This document shows positions 24,654 through 32,524 of a stretch of 32,994 nucleotides of DNA, one piece after another (within the stretch, counting starts at the first letter, position 1; every line of letters starts with the position of its first letter). The stretch is from Candidatus Fermentibacterota bacterium. GTDB taxonomy: Bacteria; Fermentibacterota; Fermentibacteria; Fermentibacterales; JCC-6. Where the stretch lies: the NCBI GenBank assembly GCA_030592645.1, contig JAUVIR010000036.1, positions 1 through 32,994 on the forward strand, written 5' to 3'. Below the pieces are notes generated by a model that had not been told where the DNA came from, ran no database searches, and saw only the letters and a program-made list of their open reading frames with translations. The position numbers and the translations under genes are program-made.

Positions 24654-25720
24654 GAATTGTCATATCAGGTGGAGGTACCGGTGGTCATATCAGCCCTGCA
24701 ATTGCCGTTGCAGAAGCTATCTGGGAGAGGTGTCCGGATACAGGGATCGATTTCATCGCAACGCCCCGACCTGTTGACAGGAGAATGTACCAGCAATTCG
24801 GAGACACAGTACACATACTGAACCCTCCACGGATCGACATGGGCATACTGGATGCTGCCCTCCTGCCTCTGCGGGCAGTGCGGGAATTCGTCAGGACGAG
24901 GAGACTGCTCCGCAGATTGGGATCTTCCGTACTTTTTGCTACGGGCGGCTATCCATCCTTTTTTCCGGTCATTGCTGCGCGCAGCCTGGGTATTCCCTCA
25001 ATAATACATGAGTCGAACAGTATTCCCGGAAGGGCGAACAGACTGGCCTCCCGTTTTTCGGATAAAGTGCTTACAGGATTCAAATCAGCCGCTTCTGGTT
25101 TCAGGAGAGACGCTTTCTATTCCGGGAATCCTGTCAGGCAATCACTTCAGAAATACGATAGAGGTTATGCAAGAGAGAAACTGAATATTCCCGATGGTGT
25201 TCCGGTTGTACTATTTCTTGGTGGAAGTCAGGGCGCCAGAGCGATAAACGATACAGCTCTCGGGGCTCCGGAGAACGTATATGTCCTGCTTCAGTGCGGC
25301 AGCCGTGACAGGGAAAGAATAATTGAAGAATCGTCCGCTCTTCAGATGATCCAGGTAATCGATTTTGCGGATGATCCGGCACTTCTCTACTCCGCTGCTG
25401 ATTTAGCGGTGGCCCGTTCGGGGGCGATGACCGTTGCTGAATTAACATGGTTCAGAATCCCTGCTGTTTACATACCCTACCCGTTCGCAGCTGACGATCA
25501 TCAGAAGTGGAACGCTCTTGAAATTGCCGATCGGGGCGGAGCTCTTCTTTCAATTCAGGACAGCATCGATACTGCCGCTCTATGGAGCATCATAAGCGGT
25601 CTGCTTGAGAATGAGCGCACGATTCAGAGCATGAAAACAGCTCTGGAGAGAATAATGCCTGTCAACCCGGCAGACACTATTGCGGAGATCGTGTTCAGCA
25701 GTGCAGAGGAGGGTTCATAA
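24650..25720 (+). CDS. murG: UDP-GlcNAc:undecaprenyl-PP-MurNAc-pentapeptide transferase MurG
   Basis: MurG converts lipid I to lipid II at the inner face of the cytoplasmic membrane. The protein starts MRIVISGGGTGGHISPAIAV, the glycine-rich loop diagnostic of the family. It continues with ATGGYPS, HESNSIPGRANRL, FLGGSQGARAIN and the C-terminal sugar-nucleotide site ARSGAMTVAEL and PYPFAADDHQ. The 356-residue length is normal. The frame is open further upstream (to 24572), but ATG 24650, in an ATGA overlap with the ftsW stop, gives the conserved N-terminus and is clearly right. Confidence 0.96.
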   Translation: MRIVISGGGTGGHISPAIAVAEAIWERCPDTGIDFIATPRPVDRRMYQQFGDTVHILNPPRIDMGILDAALLPLRAVREFVRTRRLLRRLGSSVLFATGGYPSFFPVIAARSLGIPSIIHESNSIPGRANRLASRFSDKVLTGFKSAASGFRRDAFYSGNPVRQSLQKYDRGYAREKLNIPDGVPVVLFLGGSQGARAINDTALGAPENVYVLLQCGSRDRERIIEESSALQMIQVIDFADDPALLYSAADLAVARSGAMTVAELTWFRIPAVYIPYPFAADDHQKWNALEIADRGGALLSIQDSIDTAALWSIISGLLENERTIQSMKTALERIMPVNPADTIAEIVFSSAEEGS

Positions 25721-27042
25721 TGGCTGGCAGTGTGCATCTCATAGGGATCTGCGGCAGTGGAATGAGTTCTCTGGCCCTCTGGTACCGGTATCGCGGTTAT
25801 GAAGTCAGCGGCTGCGACAGAAGTCCAGGCGAAAACCTTGCCGAATTGCTTGATGCAGGCATATTGGTTTCGGATAAACATGATCCAATACATATTGAAA
25901 ATACTGACAGGGTTGTCTTCAGTGCCGCCATTCCTGTCGATCACCCCGAGATCACAAGCGCAAGAAACAGAGGGATTCCCGTTTTGCGGAGAAGCGAAGC
26001 TCTTGCCGAACTCGCCAATGATTCTCACCTGCTGGCAGTAGCCGGTGCTCACGGTAAAACTACTACGACTGCAATGACAGGATGGATACTTCAGGAAACC
26101 GGACATGACCCGACGGTTATGGTTGGCGGGGCAGTAAGCGCATGGGGCGGGAATTTCAGGCCAGGATCCAGACTGACGGTAGTTGAAGCCGATGAATATG
26201 ACAGAGCGTTCCTGAGATTGAGACCCGAGTCTGCAGCTGTTACATCCTTCGCAATAGAACATCTGGAGTGTTACGGCACTCCTGAAGCACTGTCGGTTGC
26301 ATTCGGAGTATTCCTTGAGATGACCCGTTCGGGGGGAACCGCAATAGTACCTTTCATTAACAGAGATCTTGCGAAATGGGCCGAAAGAATTGATAGAAAT
26401 GTAATCACAACAGGGCCTGAAGGTTCAGTATTCTGCAGATTTCTGGAAGCTGATAAATGGCAGCAGAAATACATGATCGATGGTATCCAGGGGTATCTGC
26501 CCCTTCCGGGGAATCACAATCTGAGGAATGCAGAGACTGCTATTGCTCTTGCCTCAACAGCAGGTGTTGAAACTGCAGATTCGGTACTGGCCCTTGAATC
26601 ATTTCCGGGGGTATCGCGAAGACTTGAGCGGATCGGAACCCTTGGTTCAGCGGTAGTTCTATCTGATTACGCTCATCATCCAGACGAGATCGAAGCTGCC
26701 CTCCAGGGGGTATCCCAGCTGACAGATGGAAAAACTGTCGTTGTATTCCAGCCGCATCTTTATTCCAGAACCGCAATCCAGTTCGAAGCTGCAGGTATGG
26801 CACTCAGCAGGGCTGATCATGTGCTTGTTCTGCCTATTTATCCAGCAAGGGAAAAACCGATACCAGGTGTAACCAGCAGGCTGGTAGTTGATGCATCAGC
26901 AAGAGCAGGCGGTAATTGCAGGTTATGCAAACCCGCTGATGTGAGGAAACTCCTGTTGGAGATAGAAGCAGAAATAATAGTCTTCATGGGGGCCGGCAGT
27001 ATTGATCCACTTGCACGGAGGTTGTGCGACAATGGGCATTGA
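25720..27042 (+). CDS. murC: UDP-N-acetylmuramate:L-alanine ligase
   Basis: MurC adds the first amino acid, L-alanine, to UDP-MurNAc. In 440 residues it has the start motif HLIGICGSGMSSLALWY, the ATP loop VAGAHGKTTTTAMTG (about residues 107-121), VEADEYDRAFL, and the C-terminal LSDYAHHPDEIEAAL with FQPHLYSRT. These are specific to MurC among Mur ligases. It begins on the last base of murG with GAGGAGGG upstream. The stop overlaps a short ORF that lies before ftsQ. Confidence 0.96.
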   Translation: MAGSVHLIGICGSGMSSLALWYRYRGYEVSGCDRSPGENLAELLDAGILVSDKHDPIHIENTDRVVFSAAIPVDHPEITSARNRGIPVLRRSEALAELANDSHLLAVAGAHGKTTTTAMTGWILQETGHDPTVMVGGAVSAWGGNFRPGSRLTVVEADEYDRAFLRLRPESAAVTSFAIEHLECYGTPEALSVAFGVFLEMTRSGGTAIVPFINRDLAKWAERIDRNVITTGPEGSVFCRFLEADKWQQKYMIDGIQGYLPLPGNHNLRNAETAIALASTAGVETADSVLALESFPGVSRRLERIGTLGSAVVLSDYAHHPDEIEAALQGVSQLTDGKTVVVFQPHLYSRTAIQFEAAGMALSRADHVLVLPIYPAREKPIPGVTSRLVVDASARAGGNCRLCKPADVRKLLLEIEAEIIVFMGAGSIDPLARRLCDNGH

Positions 27043-27205
27043 GCAGAAGAGCCTCATAGCTGAGATAGAATGGTTACAGATTAGAGGAGAATACTGGATG
27101 TATTTGACGATAATATGTAATCATTATAGCCAGATATGGGGTTTCTTATGCCGATGCTTCATTATCGGACAGCCTCCTGGAGAACTAGTGGAGGATGTTG
27201 AATGA
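27032..27205 (+). CDS. 57-codon ORF of unknown function between murC and ftsQ (possible murB remnant)
   Basis: This ORF overlaps the murC stop by 11 bp and the ftsQ start by 4 bp (ATGA). GGAGG (27017-27021) lies 10 nt before its ATG. The product has no family I can name. Residues 41-57 (RCFIIGQPPGELVEDVE) loosely resemble the N-terminal FAD-binding block of MurB (pattern TTFRxGGPAxxLVEP), and IRGE at 17-20 could match the piece just before it. murB often stands exactly here, between murC and ftsQ. It may be a murB relic after a large deletion, a real small protein, or a leader that couples ftsQ translation. The resemblance is weak: the key second glycine is Gln. Confidence 0.35.
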   Translation: MGIEQKSLIAEIEWLQIRGEYWMYLTIICNHYSQIWGFLCRCFIIGQPPGELVEDVE

Positions 27206-27918
27206 AGGATCGTGGGAGGACCGCATTCTGGTTGCTGCTCGGTTCAGGGCTCATCGTTTTTGCTCTAGCCATGGGATACAGATGGTTCGAGCGGGGAGGT
27301 GCTTTTGATCTCGATACAGTGCGGATAAGAGGAGTACGGCAAGCAGACTCATCTGCGATCTGTCAGGTGGTGGGACCCCTGTTCGGGACATCTATCTGGC
27401 AGATAGATACTGATGAACTGCAGTATACGCTGTCTGATATTCCCGGTATCGATTCCGCGCATGTCAGTCGGGCACTTTTCACCTCTCTCATACTCGAGCT
27501 GAGGGTCTCAGAATCCGTTTTTGCGGTCAGTGACTCATCCGGAGTTACAGCAGTATCCTCCATTGGTGAGGTTCTTCCGCCCCGGTTCATTACGGATAGC
27601 CTTCCCGTTGTTGAATCACGGGAGGGAATTGATCCGGCAGTTTCCTTGGCGCTTGCTGCCTGGCTGGGGGCTTTTGATACGCAGCATGATTCTCTCTCAT
27701 TCAAATATGCGGACAGAGGATTATCTGTATTTGTCAGCGATGGATACGAAGTACTTCTTGGTAATGATCGATTTTCCGAAAGATGGGCTTGTTATCAGCA
27801 GCTTGCATCTTCGATGTCAACTTCCGAAGGCTGGTATCAGGTGGATATGAGATATTCAGGTCAGGCCGTCCTGAGAAATGCACAGGGAAACACAGCATCT
27901 CAGGGGGGTGAAATATGA
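27202..27918 (+). CDS. ftsQ: FtsQ/DivIB-like cell division protein
   Basis: A 238-residue bitopic protein. It has a short basic cytoplasmic end (MKDRGR), a transmembrane helix (about residues 8-27), then a POTRA domain beginning FDLDTVRIRGVRQADSSAI and a beta domain. FtsQ bridges FtsL/FtsB to the rest of the divisome. Similarity to well-known FtsQ proteins is modest, but the topology, the POTRA start and the position before ftsA-ftsZ agree. Both ends lie in 4-bp ATGA overlaps. Confidence 0.88.
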   Translation: MKDRGRTAFWLLLGSGLIVFALAMGYRWFERGGAFDLDTVRIRGVRQADSSAICQVVGPLFGTSIWQIDTDELQYTLSDIPGIDSAHVSRALFTSLILELRVSESVFAVSDSSGVTAVSSIGEVLPPRFITDSLPVVESREGIDPAVSLALAAWLGAFDTQHDSLSFKYADRGLSVFVSDGYEVLLGNDRFSERWACYQQLASSMSTSEGWYQVDMRYSGQAVLRNAQGNTASQGGEI

Positions 27919-29159
27919 ATCCTGAGATCCATGCCGGAATTGATGTAGGCAGCAAGAATGTCATCTGTGTCGTAGCGGAGGTCGATGAAGAGGGAATACT
28001 TCATATAACCGGGGCAGGTAAAGCGCCCACTTCAGGCAGCGTGATCGAGGGTGTGATCGTGGACCTTCCAGGTGCTGCCCAGGCGGTATCCCAGGCAATA
28101 GAAGAGGCTGAATCACTTTCATCATGGAAGATAGCTGAAACTGCCGTATCCATAAGCGGATCCCATGTAAGAGGGTTTCCTGGCCGAGGAACTGTAAACA
28201 TAGAACGTGAAGATGAATTCGTTTCAGGGAAAGTGACCTGGTTGGATATTGAAGATGCAACAGAAACTGCACAGCTGATCAAGCTGCCAAGGGAATCCAT
28301 GGTTCTCCGGACGGAGAAATGCGGATATACAATAGACGGTTCCAGCAGGCTTCTGCGGCCTCCTGTTGGTCTTCGAGCGGAGAGACTTACAGCTGACATT
28401 TACATGGTAACCGCTGACAGAACTGCAGTTCTTAACCTTGAACAGGTAATCCGTGATGCAGGAAAGAACGTTTCGGAGCTCTATCCCTCAGCATTTGCGT
28501 CTGCGAGATCCGTTCTGACTCCGGATGAAATGGAAATAGGGGTAGTACTCGCAGATATCGGCGCCGATACAACCGATATTGCTGTCTTCCATTCAGGTGT
28601 CCTGGCTCATCTTGCAGTTATCCCCTGCGGAGGGGAATCGATAACAAGAGCTCTGCAGGCGATTCGCATTCCCAGATACGAAGCTGAAAGACTGAAAATG
28701 GAATACATTGATCTGACCCGCAGGTCAAAAACAGATAACAGGGAAATAACAGTGAACTCTTTCGGCGGGAGGAGCACAATCCCGATTACGGATGAAGCAA
28801 TAAATGAAATCGCATATAGAAGCGCAGGCAATCTTATTGGAGACATTCTCTGTGAACTCAAGCAGGCTGGAATACAGGAATCGGATCTGCCTGCGGGAAT
28901 AGTTCTTTCAGGTGGAACGTCTTACCTCAGGGGATTAACCAGCATAGCCGCAAGGATCATAGGTATACCCGTTGAAGTTGGAAGTCCGGCCGGGGTAGAT
29001 ATGTCCTCTTCTTTAATAGGAAATGCTGAATTCGCTAACGCTGTAGGACTTGTACTGCTTTCACATGAAGAGGAGAGTGAATATGAGCAGAGGAGGATAT
29101 CGAACCCGCTTGGCATTGCAGCGCAGCGATTAAAAGGATTGATAAGGAAACTGAGATAA
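27915..29159 (+). CDS. ftsA: FtsA, actin-like membrane anchor of the Z ring
   Basis: FtsA tethers FtsZ polymers to the membrane. In 414 residues it carries the actin-fold phosphate loops GIDVGSKNVICVVAEV (near residue 7) and LADIGADTTDIAVF, the IPCGGESITRAL segment, and the adenosine motif VLSGGTSYLRGL. The C-terminus (NPLGIAAQRLKGLIRKLR) can form the amphipathic membrane-targeting helix of the family. The start has GGGGGGTG upstream and overlaps the ftsQ stop. The stop overlaps an ATG at 29159 in the ftsZ frame. Confidence 0.95.
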   Translation: MNPEIHAGIDVGSKNVICVVAEVDEEGILHITGAGKAPTSGSVIEGVIVDLPGAAQAVSQAIEEAESLSSWKIAETAVSISGSHVRGFPGRGTVNIEREDEFVSGKVTWLDIEDATETAQLIKLPRESMVLRTEKCGYTIDGSSRLLRPPVGLRAERLTADIYMVTADRTAVLNLEQVIRDAGKNVSELYPSAFASARSVLTPDEMEIGVVLADIGADTTDIAVFHSGVLAHLAVIPCGGESITRALQAIRIPRYEAERLKMEYIDLTRRSKTDNREITVNSFGGRSTIPITDEAINEIAYRSAGNLIGDILCELKQAGIQESDLPAGIVLSGGTSYLRGLTSIAARIIGIPVEVGSPAGVDMSSSLIGNAEFANAVGLVLLSHEEESEYEQRRISNPLGIAAQRLKGLIRKLR

Positions 29160-29176
29160 TGAACAGGGGAGGAAAT

Positions 29177-30331
29177 ATGATATCGCAAGAGGAAGGTCCC
29201 AGGCTCCAGATAGTTGATGTGGCCGAAGAATTTCACGGCAAGCCCAAGATAGTCGTTGTCGGGATCGGCGGATGCGGATGCAACGCCATTGACAGGATGT
29301 TGAGTGCTGACATCATTGGCGTTGAGTATATCGCATTGAATACTGATCTTCAGGCACTTCAGAACTGCGAACCGGATCTGAAAGTGCAGCTCGGTCCTAA
29401 GCTCACCGGAGGTCTGGGAGCTGGCGGAAATGTGGAAACAGGTGAGAGCTCCGCTGAGGAGAGCAGAGATGAGATCGAAGAAAGTCTCCAGGATTGCAGC
29501 ATGGTTTTCATTGCTGCGGGCATGGGCGGTGGAACAGGTACCGGTGCAGCTCCAGTCGTGGCTCGCATCGCTAGAGACCTCAATGCCATTACAGTTGGTG
29601 TTGTAACCAGACCGTTCGAGATCGAGGGTTCCGTCAAGAAAAACAGAGCAGAGCAGGGCATATCAGCACTGAGGAAGGAAGTTGATACTCTTATCGTCAT
29701 CCCTAACGACAGTCTGCGTCGTGAAGCCGGTGATGATGAGACGCTTTCGAATGCTCTGGAGAGAGGGAACAGGACTCTCAAAGATGCTGTAGAAGGCATA
29801 GCGAACATAATCTCATCTCCGGGACTTATGAACCTCGATTTTCAGGACATCAAGAAGGTTATTACAACCGGTGGAGGCGCGATGATGGGTACAGGCTGCT
29901 GCAACGGTGAACACCGTGCTTCCGAAGCTGCAAGCAGAGCCATATCGGACCCGCTTCTGGAGAATGTATCGATCGAGGGCGCGCAGTCGCTTCTTGTAAG
30001 TATACAGGCATCTTCAAGCATGAAATTCGCTGAGTTCCACGAAGCGGTGGAGATCGTTACAAAGGCTGTAGGACCGCAGGCTGACGTATCGCTGGGAACC
30101 AGCATTGTTGAAAGCATGGGTGATAAACTGAAAGTGACCGTAATAGCAACAGGTTTCGGCGAGGTTGAAGAGATGATTCTCGATTCAGACGACATAAGAT
30201 TACCTGAGGGTCTGAAAGTCAAGAGTTCTTCAAGAGAAATTGAACGGGATAGAGTTCCCTTTATTCTTGGAGGTAACCGAAACGGTGGAAAGGAGGAAAG
30301 GAAAAAACATCCGCCATTCTTCAGAAGTTAG
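29177..30331 (+). CDS. ftsZ: FtsZ, tubulin-like division GTPase
   Basis: FtsZ polymerises into the cytokinetic ring. Motifs are VVVGIGGCGCNAIDRM near the start, ALNTDLQAL, the tubulin signature GMGGGTGTGAAP (near residues 115-125) and the T7-region NLDFQDIKKV. ATG 29177 is chosen because GGGGAGG (29166-29172) is placed for it. ATG 29159, overlapping the ftsA stop, would add six residues and cannot be excluded. The C-terminal linker is short and the end reads KKHPPFFRS, a variant of the usual DIPxFLR peptide that binds FtsA. The length from 29177 is 384 residues. It is the last gene of the dcw cluster; no clear terminator follows. Confidence 0.96.
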   Translation: MISQEEGPRLQIVDVAEEFHGKPKIVVVGIGGCGCNAIDRMLSADIIGVEYIALNTDLQALQNCEPDLKVQLGPKLTGGLGAGGNVETGESSAEESRDEIEESLQDCSMVFIAAGMGGGTGTGAAPVVARIARDLNAITVGVVTRPFEIEGSVKKNRAEQGISALRKEVDTLIVIPNDSLRREAGDDETLSNALERGNRTLKDAVEGIANIISSPGLMNLDFQDIKKVITTGGGAMMGTGCCNGEHRASEAASRAISDPLLENVSIEGAQSLLVSIQASSSMKFAEFHEAVEIVTKAVGPQADVSLGTSIVESMGDKLKVTVIATGFGEVEEMILDSDDIRLPEGLKVKSSSREIERDRVPFILGGNRNGGKEERKKHPPFFRS

Positions 30332-30447
30332 ATGGAGATACTTTGAAGTAATATAACTACCGTTGTATCAAGCATATAGTAGTATCATCTAGCGGTATGC
30401 GTTACATTATCGTATATTACCCGCATCTAACAATGGAGGGTGACACA

Positions 30448-32118
30448 ATGAGCAGAAAACCTGCAGCAGAATACTACGATGAACGTCGACGCAGGCTATT
30501 GGAAAATGAAACATGCACTCATACTGTATCAAAGCAAGGAATCTTCGAAATAATCCTTGCTTCACCCAGCGAATATCGCAACGCAATGTCCTCTCTTCGA
30601 TTCCAGAGTCTTTTCAGACAGTTGGCTTCCTGGCCGGAAACCTGCTGCGAGAGGGCGTTTTATCCCGATAAAGATGAATTCCACTGGAGAAGCAGATACG
30701 GAAATCCTTCAATAACGCTTGAAACGGGCAAATCAATAAAACAGTGTGATCTGCTTGTCTTTGCCCCTACCAGTGAAGATGATTACCTGAGAATCCTGGA
30801 GATGATGAAGCTTTCCGGTATTGAGCAGAGGAGCTCCGAAAGAACCAGTAAATGGCCTCTGGTTATTGCAGGAGGAACACCCGTAACGGCTAACCCCATG
30901 CCTCTTTCCTTTTTCATGGATGCATTCGCAATAGGGGAGACCGAACCATCAATGGGACCAGTTCTGGATACGATAAAAAGCCTTGGTGCACAGGGTGCAT
31001 CGAAGAGAAAGATCCTTCGGAGACTTGCCACACTGCCAGGAATGTACATTCCTTCCGTACATGACATACCTGGCAAAGTAAGCTCGATTATGCGTCAGTG
31101 GGCAGGTTCAGATGGAATGGGTATGACTTCCTTCATTCATTCTCCCGATTGCATAAATACTGATATATCAATGCTGGAGATCTCAAGGGGATGTTCTTTC
31201 AACTGCAAGTTCTGTCAGCCTGGATATGTCAGTCTTCCATATAGAGAGTCTAAACTGGAAGATCTGGAAAGTACTATTGCAAAACTGCCGGGCATCAAAA
31301 AGCTCGCTCTTCTTGGCAGTTCACCAAGATCCTATCCTGATATCCGCAAAGTCATAAAGGCAGCCAAAGAACGGAATCTTGAGATTATATTCTGCTCAAA
31401 TAAGTATGAGGATCAGATTCATTCCGGCGAGGTCCCGGATGACCTAAGTGAGAAATCCATTGTACTATCTCCCGAAACGGGAACTGATTCCCTCAGGAGA
31501 GTTATTGGAAAGAAACTCACGAACAGTCAGCTGTTTGAATCTATCGAGAAGGAATATGATAATACCGTGAAAATCATCAAGATATATTTCATGATTGGTT
31601 TGCCCTTCGAGACTGATGCGGATAGAATTGCAATAGTTGATTTCGTTAAAGAAGTACGAGCCAGAACATCTCTACCAATCCGTGTTGATATAAATCCCTT
31701 CATACCAAAGCCATGGACTGCATTTCAATGGACTTCTATGGCGGCTCCAACCAACCTCAGGGAATGGATAGAATATCTCGAACCCAAGTTCAGGAAGATA
31801 AAGAAAGTTACAGTCAGATTCGGCGATCCGCGCAAGTCTCATATCAGAGCACTTCTTGCAAGAGGAGATCACCGAACGAGTATTGCCCTTGAAGAGAAAC
31901 TTTCTGGCGTGGGATGGAATACAGCTTTCAAGAAAGCCGGCGTGAACATCAAATGGGTTCTGGAAGACATAGATCCTGAGACTTCTTTCGAATGGAGTTT
32001 CCTGAATATGGGCTTCGGCCACACCAGGCTTGCAAGGGAATATCACGCATCATTTTCTCTCAATCAGAACAGATTGAAAGATATGGAAAAGGAATCAGAA
32101 CAGGAAGATTCTGATTAG
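30448..32118 (+). CDS. radical SAM protein of the B12-binding-like (TIGR03960-like) family
   Basis: A 556-residue protein. The N-terminal half resembles the B12-binding-like domain of the TIGR03960-type family: SPSEYRNAMSSLRFQSL, ITLETGKSIKQCDLLVF, WPLVIAGGTPVTANPMPLS, AFAIGETEP. No classical cobalamin DxHxxG motif is visible. The second half is a radical SAM core with the cluster motif CSFNCKFC (near residue 250) preceded by LEISRG. The substrate is unknown. ATG 30448 is preferred because GGAGGGTGA lies just upstream; the frame is open to an ATG at 30397. It stands 116 bp after ftsZ and ends near a hairpin terminator, so it may be its own unit. Confidence 0.8.
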   Translation: MSRKPAAEYYDERRRRLLENETCTHTVSKQGIFEIILASPSEYRNAMSSLRFQSLFRQLASWPETCCERAFYPDKDEFHWRSRYGNPSITLETGKSIKQCDLLVFAPTSEDDYLRILEMMKLSGIEQRSSERTSKWPLVIAGGTPVTANPMPLSFFMDAFAIGETEPSMGPVLDTIKSLGAQGASKRKILRRLATLPGMYIPSVHDIPGKVSSIMRQWAGSDGMGMTSFIHSPDCINTDISMLEISRGCSFNCKFCQPGYVSLPYRESKLEDLESTIAKLPGIKKLALLGSSPRSYPDIRKVIKAAKERNLEIIFCSNKYEDQIHSGEVPDDLSEKSIVLSPETGTDSLRRVIGKKLTNSQLFESIEKEYDNTVKIIKIYFMIGLPFETDADRIAIVDFVKEVRARTSLPIRVDINPFIPKPWTAFQWTSMAAPTNLREWIEYLEPKFRKIKKVTVRFGDPRKSHIRALLARGDHRTSIALEEKLSGVGWNTAFKKAGVNIKWVLEDIDPETSFEWSFLNMGFGHTRLAREYHASFSLNQNRLKDMEKESEQEDSD

Positions 32119-32146
32119 ATCCGATTTATTTATTTAATATGAAGAA

Positions 32147-32177
32147 GCGGGAATGTAGATCATTCCCGCCTTTCTTA
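32147..32177. terminator. bidirectional intrinsic terminator between the radical SAM gene and rpmB
   Basis: GCGGGAATG (32147-32155) pairs perfectly with CATTCCCGC (32161-32169) around the loop TAGAT. On the + strand a pyrimidine run CTTTCTT follows. On the minus strand the stem is followed by TTCTTC, so the hairpin can serve the convergent rpmB as well. U runs are interrupted on both sides, but position between two converging genes supports the role. Confidence 0.75.
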
Positions 32178-32191
32178 ACACAAAACCCCAG

Positions 32192-32380
32192 TTAGACTTT
32201 CTGAAATTTACCTGTTTTGAGACAACTGGTACATATCTTAACTTTTTTCGGCTTGCCATCAACCAGTATCCTTGCATTCTGAAGGTTTGGTTTCCAGACA
32301 TGTTTTGTATGTCTGTTAGAATGGCTGACCCTGTTTCCAACTGAAGGACCTTTACCACAGATATCACATTTCCAGGACAT
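32192..32380 (-). CDS. rpmB: 50S ribosomal protein L28
   Basis: A 62-residue protein beginning [20 protein letters not shown] and containing [18 protein letters not shown], the standard L28 core. It is the zinc-binding form: CDIC near the N-terminus and CTSC near the C-terminus make a four-Cys site. Such short C+ forms are common in bacteria. AGGAG lies 7 nt before the start (32388-32392 on the complementary strand). It is convergent with the radical SAM gene and divergent from ssrA. I could not assign its promoter with confidence. Confidence 0.95.
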   Translation of the reverse strand: MSWKCDICGKGPSVGNRVSHSNRHTKHVWKPNLQNARILVDGKPKKVKICTSCLKTGKFQKV

Positions 32381-32474
32381 ATCTCAGCTCCTAATTGTAT
32401 TGATATGACTCAAATAAGAATCAATTTAATAACTCAATTTTGGATATTTAGCAAGTCCCATGTTGTACAAGGGG

Positions 32475-32502
32475 TTGACAGATTCAATTTGAGTCCCATA
32501 AT
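32475..32502 (+). promoter_or_regulatory. promoter of ssrA (tmRNA)
   Basis: A perfect -35 TTGACA (32475-32480), a 16-nt spacer and CATAAT (32497-32502) form a strong sigma70-type promoter. The expected start near 32509 leaves about 15 nt of leader before the mature 5' end at 32525, to be removed by RNase P. The spacer length equals that of the mraZ promoter in this window. Confidence 0.75.
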
Positions 32503-32524
32503 TACATTGTGTGTTACAGACTGC

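Noticed and set aside
30332-30447. Possible terminator or promoter between ftsZ and the radical SAM gene
   Set aside because: Only a weak 5-bp ACTAC/GTAGT pairing without a U run and no well-spaced -35/-10 pair were seen.
32134-32367. Minus-strand ORF of 77 codons
   Set aside because: It is a shifted frame across rpmB and its terminator. The L28 frame is clearly the real one.
32381-32440. Promoter for rpmB on the minus strand
   Set aside because: TTGATT, TTGAGT, TCATAT and TACAAT hexamers occur, but no pair has acceptable spacing and a start that leaves the ribosome site in the transcript.
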